The notes under the pieces were generated by a model, which was given only the letters and a program-made list of their open reading frames with translations, did not search any database and was not told where the DNA came from. A stretch of DNA of 64,000 bases from Aquatica leii (taxonomy: Eukaryota > Arthropoda > Insecta > Coleoptera > Lampyridae), in contig CM069432.1 of assembly GCA_035610365.1 (NCBI GenBank), positions 279,905,482 to 279,969,481 on the forward strand, read 5' to 3'. Shown here in pieces: positions 33,019 through 43,959 of this stretch; position 1 is the stretch's first letter; every line of letters starts with the position of its first letter. Both the position numbers and the translations under genes were made by a program.

Positions 33019-33150
33019 TGTGGCTAGTGGCAACTCCGCCTGAGGCAGGTTGCAACAATAGGTTAAAAGCGCATTTTTTGGCCTTATTGTTTTAAGTTTA
33101 TATTAAGCCTTAATGTGCAGATAATAGTAAATATTAGTAATAAAACTTAA
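33019..33150 (+). repeat. Gypsy 3' LTR, diverged
   Basis: It begins TGTGGCTAGTGGCAACTCC and shares AACTCCGCCTGA, TATTGTTTTAA and TTAAGCCTTAATGTGCAGAT with the 5' LTR at 21113-21236. It follows the integrase C-terminus directly. The right end is approximate. Confidence 0.65.
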
Positions 33151-33191
33151 ATATTTTTTAACAGAAATGATTTATACCAAATGTAACTTAC

Positions 33192-33713
33192 TTCTTCTGG
33201 AAGACGGTAACGGCGGTGCAATCTTCTGGGTTCTGGGTCCATACAGTGCTTCGCCGTAAAGTAAAATTGCATTTTCAGAGGGAGCCTCTTTTTCAGAAGT
33301 GCTTTTTTTAGGTACCACTAAAATAAGTAGTATGAATACAAGAAAACGCCAATTGACGAATGTTACAAGCTTTGCAATATTCTACTTGATACGTAGACCA
33401 TAATCTACGTCTTAGCATACTGTGTACGGCTTCTTCAGCAGCGGCAAGACCAACGCCTCCCTAATGACAAGAACAATTATTTTTAAAAACACACGTTTAC
33501 ATATACCTCGTCATCCTCAATAGGACGTCTAATTATCCACAAATCACCTTCAGGTACTTCGTCTGCTAGTCGATCTACCGGTCGTAATCTAAAAGTCACG
33601 AATAGACAAAACACTAACTTTAAAAAACTCTAAATTTTTATTTACGATTTCCGCCTATCGATCTTATGTTGGCGATGATACTTTTGATAAGTAGTTGCAA
33701 ATGCCTGTGCCAT
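33192..33713 (-). CDS. Host gene, four exons seen, 3' part not found
   Basis: Exons on the minus strand: 33713-33646 (ATG start, MAQAFATTYQKYHRQHKID), 33588-33507 (LRPVDRLADEVPEGDLWIIR), 33460-33367 (GGVGLAAAEEAVHSMLRRRL) and 33317-33192 (EKEAPSENAILLYGEALYG, ending PLPSSRR). Every junction has GT..AG and keeps the frame; exon 4 ends with a strong GTAAGT donor and one leftover base. Introns are short (57, 46 and 49 bp). About 123 residues are accounted for, with no transposon motif. I do not recognise the family; short Tyr-containing stretches such as STYQVEY recall microtubule-binding cilia proteins, but that is weak. The gypsy 3' LTR begins only 40 bases downstream, so the remaining exons should lie beyond 21113 or are lost. 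Confidence 0.65.
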
Positions 33714-34085
33714 TTAAACTAAAAATTTTAAAACCAAGAAAAATTTAGAAATAAACTTAAATAATTATGACATATCTGATATGTTTTATTTTTGTTATTG
33801 TTTGATAGAGATGATTTATTTAATTATAATAGATAATTATACACAAAGTTATTTAATACAGACAGTTTTAATAACTTTCAATTTCATTATGGTGTCGGAA
33901 AAATGAACAAAAAAGTTAAATATACAAGATTCATTTATGCGAATAAAATTTTGCTGCATGTAAAAATGTGACATCTAAATCAATGATAGTGAACCTATGA
34001 CACAATTGTGAAAGGTGACACGTCAATACTGAACATGGATGAGTCTGCAATATCCATCGTGTCTAACAAAATTTCCAAACATTAA
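33714..34085. other. Spacer upstream of the host gene
   Basis: AT-rich, no gene. The region just above 33713 should hold the minus-strand gene's promoter, but I see no clear core element. Confidence 0.4.
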
Positions 34086-34260
34086 AGATCGCGTATGCTT
34101 TGATGTGTCTGCCCAAAGCTTTTACTTCTTCCCAGGTTGGTCGTCGGCCGTTTGCTTTCCAGTTCAGGAGTAATCTTATTTTGGGATCGTTTTTTTTGCG
34201 CAACTACTCAGGTTCCCATTCGTCATCAACCATAGCAGCACAGTGTTCTGTATCATAGTT
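34086..34260 (-). pseudogene. 412-like gypsy fragment (before integrase)
   Basis: Minus strand: DTEHCAAMVDDEWEPE, then LRKKNDPKIRLLLNWKANGR and RPTWEEV, which matches the linker just before integrase in 412-type gypsy elements. It lies downstream, in the element's direction, of the RT fragment at 35290-36180. Confidence 0.6.
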
Positions 34261-34733
34261 ATATTCTTGCAATTTCTCGATTTATTTTACTACTTGTTAT
34301 GTTAAAAATGTTTTAGTATGATGTTTACACTTCTAAAATTTCACAAGTATCTGTGTATTATTATCGCTGTTTTTTGTGAAAATCTTCCTGGGGTAAGCAT
34401 TGACTCATATTTTTGCGATGTACGTTAATTTAACCGTAATTGTCATGCGATTTACGATACCACCACGTGTAATGCCAACTTGGAAGGATTCATGATTAAT
34501 CCATTACCTTTCGCTGGAGGCTACAAGTAGAAGCACGTACAAAAAGGGGGAAATTGGTCATAGTTGTTATTCGTGTGATGTTCAAAGAACCTTGCAGGGA
34601 CACCTGCATTAAGAGTAGTGAAAACCACTTGGATGCATGACCCATTTAACTAGGACTCATTGTTTGTCGTTAAGCAATTTAATTGTGATACTACCCTAAA
34701 TCTAATTTTACTTAATTTTTTTTGCGATTTTAG

Positions 34734-34775
34734 TGGATGGTTAAAGCGTGCCGATAGATATGCGCATGGACGACC
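34734..34775 (+). other. Possible 42-bp micro-exon
   Basis: Flanked by a T-rich tract ending GATTTTAG and by a strong donor GTAAGTAC. One frame is open (GWLKRADRYAHGR). It could be an exon of a host gene on the plus strand, but I found no partner exons, so chance is quite possible. Confidence 0.25.
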
Positions 34776-35038
34776 GTAAGTACTCCTGTTTGTTTTACTT
34801 GTCAGTAATATGTACATTGGTCGAACGTGAAATACGTACGACACAGATATAGCTATCAATTTACGTGAAATGCGATTTGCAACGGGTGTGAAGTCACTAG
34901 TTTCATATTAGATATTAGACTCTAAAATTACGTATCACTTGATTTTGTTCTGTTGGATGTATTTTCGATAACTTTATGTATGGAGGATTGCCTAACCTCC
35001 AGGAATAGTATCAACGCTATAACTGTGATATTTATAAA

Positions 35039-35263
35039 ATGATTCCTTTGAATATATTTGTCGTTATAATCAGTGTTTTGTCATTGTTTTATAATTTAGC
35101 ATCACGAAGCTTATGGTCCAAATCTTCAAATTCAACTGAGTTAGTCGCTAGCAACTTACGTTGCGAGAAAACCCTAATAACAAATATTCGTAAAAATGTT
35201 TTATGGATTTGGCGACTACTAATAACTTTCTCTTATTCACGAAATAATTATTTTCTAGCCTAA
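35039..35263 (+). CDS. Doubtful ORF, 74 aa, hydrophobic N-terminus
   Basis: The frame starts MIPLNIFVVIISVLSLFYNL, which looks like a signal peptide or membrane anchor, followed by a polar stretch of about 35 residues. It stands between two gypsy pieces and resembles no protein I know. It may be chance in AT-rich DNA. Confidence 0.2.
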   Translation: MIPLNIFVVIISVLSLFYNLASRSLWSKSSNSTELVASNLRCEKTLITNIRKNVLWIWRLLITFSYSRNNYFLA

Positions 35264-35289
35264 ACAAAACCTTTAAAAAAATTCAATGA

Positions 35290-36850
35290 TTTTTCTTGTT
35301 CATCTTGCATTTGTCAAAGAACTGCACCTATGGCCAGATTACTTGCATCGGTATCTAAAACAAATGTGCCATCTTCTTTTGGGTAACTTAAGATCAGGGC
35401 AGTGACTAGGGCTTGTTTCAGTCGATGGAAAGCGTTTCTGCAGTCTTCATTTCATCTAAATTTTGCTCTTACTTCAGTCAGTTTGGTCAAAGATTTGGCA
35501 AAACCGGATACAAATAGACTATAGTAGATTCACAACCCAAGAAAACCGCGAACTTAATAATTGTCGATTGGTCTTGGTCATGCTTGCACTTTATCTGCGT
35601 GAGCTTTGCCTCTATCTCTAGATACAACGTGGCTCAACTATCGCATTTCCTTTTTAAATACATGGCACTTCCGTGGGCTCAGTATTAGGTTTACTCCACG
35701 TAGTCGGTGGAACACTTCCTTCAGGTTGTTCAAATGTTTTCCAACCATAATCACACCATCTAGATAAACCAGGAACGTTTTCTAATACAGTCCTCGAAAG
35801 ATAGTCTTCATCAAACGCTCAAACGTCGCAAGAGCGTTACACAGGCCAAAAGACATAACAGTGAACTGTCACAAACTAGATCTAATCGTGACTTTTAATG
35901 CTGACTTTTCATGGACTTTCAGCTTTAATTTACCTTGCCAGTAACCGCTCTATAATACCAACGTGAAAAACCATTTGGATCTCGTCAGGTTATCTAAAGT
36001 ATCGTCAATTCTTGATAAAAGGTAGCTGTCCTTTTTGGTCACATCGTTAAGCCAACTTGGAGGCACTTGGAGGTAAGAATGTCTAATCGATGTGTGTTTT
36101 TTCGGCAACGTAACTAGAACTAGAATTCACGCATCTCACAATTTGAGTTACTGGCCTACCAGAATCTTTTTTTTAACGTTAATGGATGGAGTTGACATTC
36201 AAGATCCTTATTGGCGTCGTGTTTTTCACTTGTACTAATATTCTGCCAACCAATAGTCCCTTTTCAACCAAGTCGCCTTCCATTGCTTGCTCTCCTCGGA
36301 GGTTTTTATCTAGGCGTGCCATTAACACTTTCAGTACTTTTAGACAGAGTCATGTCTTTACTTAATAAACTTCGCACGGTTCCCTTCTATGGCGAATGAA
36401 AAGTAGTTTTTACCGTCAATTTTAAGAACATCGTTCTTCATATTGAAATAGAAGCCATACTTCTCTAGAACGTGTATTCCCAAGATAACTTCTTCCGTAA
36501 TGTTGGTTACCATTACTTGATGGTCGAGTACATCATTTCCCAAATTAATGGTCAGTTTTACTTGTCCATGAGTACTGTCCAGTAACAGTATAGTCTTTTT
36601 CATTTTTTAATAACATGTCAGGACTTTGTTGCTCCCGTGTCAACCAGTAACTGAACACTTCGTCTATTGACCTTGCCATCAAAATATATGCTGTGCAATT
36701 GTTTTATAGGCGATGCCATAATTGTAATCCCCGGTGCATGACCAGATGAGGTTAACTTTCGTTTCTTTCGGTCAACTTGTTTAATGGTTTTAGACTTTTT
36801 CTTGTCCTCTTCTTAGGCTTAGCACGGTGTCGTCGTGCGTGACGTATTTC
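35290..36850 (-). pseudogene. 412-like gypsy: protease, reverse transcriptase, RNase H start
   Basis: Minus strand. A retropepsin at about 36690-36358 has VQLLVDTGATKS, the D-T-G active site intact, and then VILGIHVLEKYGFYF. Reverse transcriptase at about 36180-35500 has GLCNAPATFERLMK and FLVYLDGVIMVGK, where the palm motif is YLDG instead of YLDD. RNase H begins at about 35450-35290 with FRWNEDC-type sequence and FVLDTDASNLAIGAVL. Stops and shifts are frequent. Gag and LTRs were not identified. Confidence 0.75.
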
Positions 36851-37747
36851 ACTGCAGTTTGAAGTTGTCATTCTTCCTTCTCAAAGCATTCGTCGCAACA
36901 CACGCATTTTATTTTCTAAAAACGACACAAAAACAAGAATTTGTTTTTATAAAAACACAGCATTACTAACCGCTGTATTTGTACAGTCAAGTTCCTGGAT
37001 CGTTAGTGAGTAAGCAACTATCCTTTTTCCAGTTTAATAAGTACATTTTTAAAAATTGAAGGCGTGTAAATTTTATCGTAAACATAGAGAACAATTAATA
37101 GAGACATTTAAAAATGTAGGGGAGACTATTGAAGTCTATCATCTCCAGGATTTAGTGACTGCAGAAATTAAATACATAATTAACCATAATCTAGTGCTAA
37201 CTGAACTTGATGTTTGTGTTAGAAGCAGGTAGTGTCCCGTTTTTTTCATTTTTTAAGTGTAATATGTATAATGTGTATATAGATAAACAACTTCACTGTA
37301 AGCGTCCGATTTTTAAAATATTTTATATATCTTAAATTTTCGGTAAAACAAATTTTTTTCAGTATCTTTTGGCACTTTGATATATGGAAGCTCGATTGTA
37401 ACCTCCATTTTGTTGGACACATTTCTCTAAACGCTAAATGATTTTTTCATTGGCTACGAAAAATCTTTTTTGTTTGCTTTTGACCAACCAGAAATTTGAC
37501 AGTGCTCAATGACAATTGCGCAGAAAGTTCATAGCAGCTTTAAATTTCAGATTCCTCATTGTCTTCGTTGTTGCAATGCGGTGTCGCGTTGCCGTAGTGC
37601 AAGAGAAAAATTGTTTTTCTTTTGGCTGTAGCTACTATACGTACAGATTTCTTTTGTAATCGTAAATTATGCAGTATATTTGTGTATAGTTCATGTGTCA
37701 CTGATACTGGTAGACCTAATTGTTTTTTTTCACACATTCATTTCACT
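36851..37747. other. Mostly unassigned stretch, one open segment
   Basis: 37080-37229 on the plus strand reads FKNVGETIEVYHLQDLVTAE and then IKYIINHNLVLTELDVCVRS and is followed by a GT. It could be a host exon or an unknown element, but no family is recognised. The remainder is AT-rich without features. Confidence 0.35.
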
Positions 37748-37756
37748 TAGGGGAGA

Positions 37757-37774
37757 GTTGGATAAGACGGGGTA
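37757..37774 (+). repeat. 18-bp inverted arm, left
   Basis: GTTGGATAAGACGGGGTA, perfect reverse complement of 39101-39118. It resembles pogo-type terminal sequence. Confidence 0.7.
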
Positions 37775-37829
37775 CTTAGACTTTGATCTTGGAGATTTCC
37801 AAAGGTATTGATAAAAACAAGTATCTATT

Positions 37830-38995
37830 TTTTTTAATTTATTTCAAGAGGTGGTTCGTCTAGCGCCCCTGCACTGCGGCTTCCTTGGTCCTCTTGTGTA
37901 CCTCTGACTTATTACTCCCTTATCAGTTCTGTTTCGTCAATGAAGTCCGGAAGTTTATTCCAAGGGGCTTTTTTCAACTCATCATCGGTTAGCTTTGGTT
38001 TTCCAAGAATCGTTGTGCGTTGCATTTGATACGATTCGCATTTGCACAGCAGATGCTGCGGAGTCTCGTCGTCCTCCAAGCATCCGCGGTATAGAGGGCT
38101 GATTTGCAGTTCCATTTTATGCTTATGTTTTGTCCACTCATGCTTGATAGTGCAGTTAGAGTGTTTAATTGTGGCTCTGTAAAGAAGAATTTTGTGTGCC
38201 TCATCCCTGAAGAGTTTTACCATAATTGTTTATGCTCCGCTGCAAGTTTGCTGCAAATTATTTCTTTTCCGGTCTCGTATGCGATTTCGAAAACGGGTTC
38301 AGGTCCGATATATGTCCCTGTTGTGTCCTTTTTTGCTAGTGCGTCCGCCATTAGGTTACCCTTTACCTTTTAGTCTTTTGGTATCCAGATGAGCTGCACT
38401 GGTTGGCGAGTTGCCAATATTTCTAGACTGTTTATGCATGCCATAATCAGTTTGGACTTTATTACTGGTGATCTTAACGCCGGTAGTGCTGCTTGACTGT
38501 CAGACATGATCGATATCGGCCCATTTGTGTATGATTTCGAGTCGATAATGTTCCTAACACACCAGTCAATAGCAGCAACTTCAGCTTGGAAAGCGGATGC
38601 ATATTTACCCAAAGTCAGCAAAAATTTCTTACCATCGTGCTTGCCTCCATATACTCCTGCTCCGGTACCGTTGCGATTTTTGGCCCCATCTGTGTATCAT
38701 ATGGTTCTTTTGACCGCGCCCAGGTAAATGTTTTTTATCCATTCGTCCGGGTATTATCACTTTAACTTTAACTTTCTTTAAAATGTGATAATTTTTTGTG
38801 AAGTCGGATCTCATAGTTAAGAACGTTTCTTCACGCAGCACGTGGTATATACCCGGTTTGTTTTTCCCCGTAATTAACGCGTGTTCATTAATGTGCAGCC
38901 TGTATGCTACTTGTCTTGCTTCCATCATTACAACGAGGTGTAATGGTGTACGTGAAAGTAGTGCTTCCATGGCTGCTGTGGGCGTGGTTATCTAT
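37830..38995 (-). pseudogene. LINE ORF2 C-terminus with RNase H domain
   Basis: Minus strand from about 38995: PTAAMEALLSRTPLHLVVMM, then the RNase H domain start in a shifted frame (DGAKNRNGTGAGVYG), then LTLGKYASAFQAEVAAIDWC and ISIMSDSQAALPAL at 38621-38450, and QLIWIPKD at 38376. The tail at 38223-37912 ends with a Cys/His knuckle remnant (PLYRGCLEDDETPQHLLCKC). An RNase H domain after reverse transcriptase is known in several LINE clades (I, R1-related, LOA). Frame breaks at about 38370 and 38625. Confidence 0.75.
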
Positions 38996-39100
38996 TAAAC
39001 TGGGCAACGTGTTGAAACATTGGGTTTTGAAAACTAGTGTCATTATACACATTAAATAACATTTGATTTAAGAAAAAACTTTTCAGTCAAACATCTCAAA

Positions 39101-39118
39101 TACCCCGTCTTATCCAAC
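39101..39118 (-). repeat. 18-bp inverted arm, right
   Basis: Perfect reverse complement of 37757-37774. The LINE fragment at 37830-38995 lies between the two arms. Confidence 0.7.
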
Positions 39119-39349
39119 CGGTCAAATAAAATAGAATCGATAGTTGGACAAAATGGGAAAGTCATCTATATTCATACATTATATATCAAAATTATTTTAT
39201 TAATGTTTCAAAGTCAAAACAAAATAAATTCTCCAAAAAGCAAACAAATAAAAATGTCTTTCAAAACGAAAGGAGTTATCAGCTTCCTAAAACAACAAGA
39301 AATGAAAAAGCTTCTTAGTTAGAATAAAAATCACAAATGTAAATCTCAC

Positions 39350-40880
39350 AATCCTCTGGATCTACACCAGCCTAAGCCTCATGGCACTGTTGTCGGCATG
39401 AGCCGCAATTTATCCATCCCTTCAGATTTTGAGGCTGAATAGGTTCCGCTACAAATTAAGCAAACTGAATAGTCTTCACTAGATAATGATTCTTTTGAGT
39501 GAGGCTCGGTAGAAGTAGGTGTAAAACGCCTTTGCTGGTTGGGTTCCACTTTTTTCTTCTTCTGAGGTGTAGCTAGTTTTTTTACACAGTGTCTTCTTAA
39601 CAGCGTTTCCTTTCCTTAGAGGTAAGTTGTAAATTCGTTTTTATACGATTTATCTGTTAGAACTGCCGTTTTTCCTCGTCGCACATTTGGTTCTTGTTTC
39701 TCTTTTTAGTTCCCAACTTGAAGAAATTTTATCACTTTTCTTGTAATCACCACAATACTCACCGAAGCCACATCCTTGCGTTAACATTTACGCTCTTCCA
39801 GTTGTTCCAGAAGTTCTAGATTTATCGCCAATCGAGACCTTGGCATGTTAATTTATCGAAGATGCAGGTGATGCTGGATCATCTAGATTTTCAGAATCAT
39901 GGGCATTATTTCCGGTAACGTGTAGTTACCTCTCTGTTGCCTCAGCTGGTGTAAACATCCATTTGTCGAAGATATCTAGATTCAATGGGTAAATTCCCGT
40001 CTTTTGGAATACATTAACCGCGACTCTCTTGAATGCGTTTTCAAAGAGCTCCCAAATAAATTGTGACAGGTTGACTTTCACACTTTTTCTAAATAATAAT
40101 AACTATAAGGCAACGTCAAGGAGTTGCATCCGATGAGTGCAACGTGGCAGGAAGCATAACAATATGACATTTCTCGAGTTCTAGATGTTTTATGTGGGTG
40201 GCGTGACCATCGAGCAACATAAGCCCTGTTTTCAAAAGGTTTTGTAAAGTCTGTGAACCTTTGGAACGATTTGAAAAATATGTTTTTATGCATTTAACCA
40301 GAAAAGTGCGGTGCTTCCAGGTGGAGTGTTATTAAGAGGCTCTGCTTTTGGTCGAAAGCATAAAATTTCCGGGTGCGTTCATGCGTGTGAGAGGTCTTGT
40401 TTCGGCAGAGACTTGTCGTACAAATCATTCAAGAGTTTGAAAAAATCCGCTACAGAAACTTGGTCGAATCCCATAGTCCGCGCAAGAGATGTAGCTTCTG
40501 GGGGTGTCTCTCCAAACATATGCTAAACAGCGTAATTCATTCAAGCTTAGGCCAATCAAAAAAGCTTTCGTTGCAAGAATATGTTTAACAAGTTCATTTT
40601 CTTGAGTTTCATTGAAAACAGGGTTATACCTACCATTGAAACATTGACTTAGATTATGCCAAAAACTTATATGGATATTTGCTCCATTTTGTACTTTATC
40701 AACTCTGCGCTCTAGAGTGTTTAAGGATCATGAAAAAAATTAGCAGCTTTTTTCTAGCTCATTCGACCATCTATCACTTCTTTTATTGCATTCTGTATGT
40801 TCTGCTCATTCCAAGATTGACGAGCTGATAATATGAACTTCGGAATGATTAACATTAATCATCCAGAAAGTATTATCGAG
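39350..40880 (-). pseudogene. pogo-like transposase with PHD-type tail, decayed
   Basis: Minus strand pieces: EATSLARTMGFDQVSVADFF at about 40500-40440; LDGHATHIKHLELE (second catalytic Asp) around 40215-40175; CTHRMQLLDVALI near 40140-40100; AFKRVAVNVFQKTGIYPLN at about 40035-39980; a lysine-rich stretch; and CSGTYSASKSEGMDKL near 39440, the beginning of the zinc finger. The first Asp motif is not readable. It parallels the better preserved copy at 41299-43078, so the two are related families. Confidence 0.65.
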
Positions 40881-41071
40881 ACATACGATGGTTAGCCGGT
40901 ACCCCATTTTGACAGATCAATTGCTACCCCAATTTACCTTACAACTATTTTTTCTTGATAATGTTAATTGATTACACAAAAAATTAACAGAATACTCTCC
41001 CCAAGGGTGTACTTACCTCGTAAAAAATCGACAAATTATGCGGCCACAACTTTTAATAACCAAGGGTAGTA

Positions 41072-41095
41072 GGGGAAGACGGGGCAAAGAGGACC
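41072..41095 (+). repeat. pogo left terminal inverted repeat
   Basis: 24 bp starting GGGGAAGACGGGGCAAAGAG, preceded by TA. Pairs with 43509-43532 with three mismatches. Confidence 0.85.
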
Positions 41096-41298
41096 CCTTA
41101 AGACATTTTGGGTACTATTTTGTTTCCCTTAATAAAAATAAAGAAAACTGTATAGTCATAGTTAAGTATAGAATGTGTATTGAATAATAAAACAAATTTT
41201 ATTCAGATCTGTTAACACAATAATTATAAGAAACAGCTTAAAATTAATTCTGCATCGGTCCTCTATGCCCCACAGTTTGGGGCAAAGAAGACCGGTTT

Positions 41299-43078
41299 TT
41301 AGTTATTACAAATTAAGCACACAAATTCGTCCTCAAAGTCATCTATCCCTGCACACTCTTCATGTGCCCAGTTTCTGCATCCTTGACACTGTATCCACCC
41401 TTCTCCGCCTCTACTTGCACTGTATTTGCTAACACAGTACAGACAATCAACATCAGAAGCGGAATCACTTTCTTCACTGCTTTCATCTTGTATCTTGCTT
41501 GTGCTGGCTTCCATTTCTTTTCGATTTGGTTTTGATTTCACAATTTTGATTTTCTTGTTTGTTTGTAATTCGGTTCTTGGTTTTGGTTTTACAATTTTCT
41601 TTCTGTCTTCTTCCTGTCTTTCCAAAGCATCTTTAAAAATGCTTGTCAGAATTTTCAAAGTCTCTTTTCTTCTTACTACCCGTTCAGTTTGCTTAGGACG
41701 GGTGGGTTTTGGAGAAATAATCTGAAGAGTTTCACCAAATGAGCAACTGGGTTGGTTATAATTCTGAGTGGATTCACTTTTCTTCATATTTGTTTCCTCT
41801 GTGAAATTAATGTTGGATACTTCTGGTGGTTCAATGGGGATTTCTGAAGAAACTTCTAACAATTCAGATGGCATGAAATCTGTTTCATCAAATATGTCAC
41901 GGTTGTAAGGAAATATGCCACTTGTTTCAAAACCTTTTATGTATACCTTTTTCCACTGTAGCCACCTTCTGGAATGCCTTGCAACATAATTCTGCTGTCT
42001 CATAAATTGTGATTTGTCGTCCAGGATGAGAAGTCATATAAAAATCACACTCCCGTGAATATTGTTTTTTTAGAGGCCCAAAAAAACAGAGGTCTAAGGG
42101 TTGCAGTCGATGGCTACAGTGGGGTGGTAACGTCAAAAGCGTTATATGATTTTCCTTTGCCTTGGTAATTCCCTGTAGTTGTCTATGACTTATGTGCCCA
42201 TCAAGAATGAGTAATACAGGAGATTGTTCTGTTGGCTTTGCATACTTGATGAAGTGGTCTAGGCATTTCAAAAAATGTTCGCAGTCCATCCATCCAGATC
42301 CATTAACATAGCCAACAGTTCCAGCACTTACACCTTTGAGCAACATAGACGACTTTCTTTTTCTGGGAAACAGAAAAAACGAGGGGATATATGATCCTGC
42401 CGCCGAAACTGCGCAACCCACTGTAATATTAGAACCTCTTTCCCCACTTACAATACGACCCACTTGTTTTTGGCCTTTCTTAGCAAGTATCTTGCATGGT
42501 TTCTGTACAGTACTAATTCCAGATTCATCAAAATTATAGATGTTGTTTGGGGTGAAATCAAATTTATGGATGACATGTTGTAACTGATCGAAAAAATGGT
42601 TAACTTGAACTTTGTTAAAACCAGCAGCTCTGTGGATACTGGTTGCCTCAGGTTTTCGAACAGACATTTCTGGATGCCGTTTTAGAAATCCAGCTAGCCA
42701 GTCCACCCCAGCTAACTTTATATTTTTATTGAAAATATGCGGAAGTTTTAATTTTTCTGCCACTTCGAAGGCAATTCTTCTCACATCTAATGGAGTGAGG
42801 CCGTAAAATTGGTTTTGCATGTCGAGAAGATGTCTTACTAGTACATTTTCATCTTCGATAGAAAATACAGCTGTGATTGATCCAAAAATAGGACCCGTAA
42901 TAGCTGCTGTCTCATTTGAACGCAATAACTTAAGTCTTCTTATTAAACACGTTTTGGGAACTTTAAATGTAGCAGATGCCAATCTCAAACTCATGCCATC
43001 TTTAACTGCCTGAATGGCTAGGGTAGCGGTCTTCTCAGTCCAGGATGGCTTTGGATTTTTCCTTGTATACGTCCTCAT
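41299..43078 (-). pseudogene. pogo transposase with C-terminal PHD-like finger, one frameshift
   Basis: The start at 43078 (MRTYTRKNPKPSW) precedes a psq-type helix-turn-helix (residues 15-50), then a CENP-B-like region ending in LAGFLKRHPEMSVRKPEATS. The DDE core has all three Asp: IYNFDESGIS, LLILDGHISHRQL and RLQPLDLCFFGPLKK. The frame shifts between 42003 and 41927, near VATVEKGI/KGFETSGIFPYN, and continues to 41299 through an acidic and lysine-rich linker to a zinc finger of PHD type, CLYC ... CQGCRNWAHEEC ... CLIC. About 590 residues in all, normal for this subgroup. Apart from the shift there is no internal stop. The shift could be a real lesion, an assembly error or a site of programmed frameshifting; the first is likeliest. 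Confidence 0.88.
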
Positions 43079-43115
43079 CTACAACAAATCTAGATCTCAT
43101 AGTTTCTAATAATAC

Positions 43116-43147
43116 GGGGTAAGGAGGACCGCGGTCCGCTTTACCCC
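43116..43147. repeat. Near-palindrome upstream of the pogo transposase
   Basis: GGGGTAAGGAGGACC followed by GCGGTCCGCTTTACCCC forms two facing copies of the terminal motif. It lies 38 bases before the ATG, so it could bind the transposase and sit in its promoter. Confidence 0.6.
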
Positions 43148-43508
43148 AAGACAGGTGGACCCCTTTGCCCCAAATGTTACTACGCTAATGAAAATAATAT
43201 AACCTCACAATGGAGCTTCTAAAGCAGGTTTACTTTTCATAAAAATAAAGCATAACTAAGGCATTTACAAGTATACAGGCAGCAGTAATGTAATAGACTA
43301 CCTGGTATTTGAAAATGTTGTTAAAACTTAGAAATAATTAATAAGAACTTACCTTAAAACACTAAAATTGCTGTAAAATGAACAATTCTGACATTTGAGT
43401 ACCAATATCACCAACGATTACTACTCGCGGTATGGCCAACCGTATGGAGCTAAAAAATGCGGGATTCTCAAATAATTTAAAAACTTAGATGTTCCTCTTT
43501 ACCCCGGT

Positions 43509-43532
43509 GGTCCTCTTTACCCCATGTTCCCC
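43509..43532 (-). repeat. pogo right terminal inverted repeat
   Basis: Read in reverse it starts GGGGAACATGGGGTAAAGAG. TA follows at 43533-43534. Confidence 0.85.
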
Positions 43533-43534
43533 TA

Positions 43535-43959
43535 CCATGCAGCGAAACATACGATAAACCAACCGCCGCGCTTTAGAGGTTAAGCAACCTGTTCAAATGA
43601 TGATTATGTGGCGCCATGTAGTAAGATTAAGAAATAAATCCTAAAGATTTGGTTGTAGAGAAAAATAATATTTTTTCCCCATAGACATAATAAAATAAGA
43701 ATAATACGTCTGGTTCAGTGACTAGTGTGCAAACCCAATTTGCTGCATTGGCACTGAAAATCATTTTTGCTCAATAAATTCTTCAGGATAGCGATTAACT
43801 TCAAACAAGATGTCAAAACGCTTTAAATTTTAATTGAGAAATAATTACACTTGAGCAAAGATTTCTGAAGCGACTACAGATATTTTCTAAATTTCAAAAT
43901 GAAGAGAAAAACAAAAGTGATGACATTTGTTTTTATTGTCTAACAAAATAGACAATTAG
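43535..43959. other. Gene-free stretch
   Basis: AT-rich, no feature recognised. Confidence 0.45.

Larger units (their letters stand above)
41072..43532 (-). mobile_element. pogo-type DNA transposon, well preserved
   Basis: Terminal repeats of 24 bp at 41072-41095 and 43509-43532 match at 21 positions (both begin GGGGAA and share AAAGAGGACC). TA flanks each end (41070-41071 and 43533-43534), the pogo-type duplication. Subterminal copies of the GGGGCAAAGAGGACC-like word lie at about 41278 and 43116-43175, including a 32-bp near-palindrome at 43116-43147. Length is 2461 bp. It holds one transposase gene with a single frameshift, so it is the least damaged DNA transposon in the window. Confidence 0.9.

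Noticed and set aside
33192..33317. Exon 4 as part of the gypsy element
   Set aside because: It lies outside the 3' LTR, on the opposite strand, and joins in frame through splice sites to three other exons.
41426..41725. 99-aa plus-strand hydrophobic frame
   Set aside because: Antisense of the lysine- and glutamate-rich linker of the pogo transposase.
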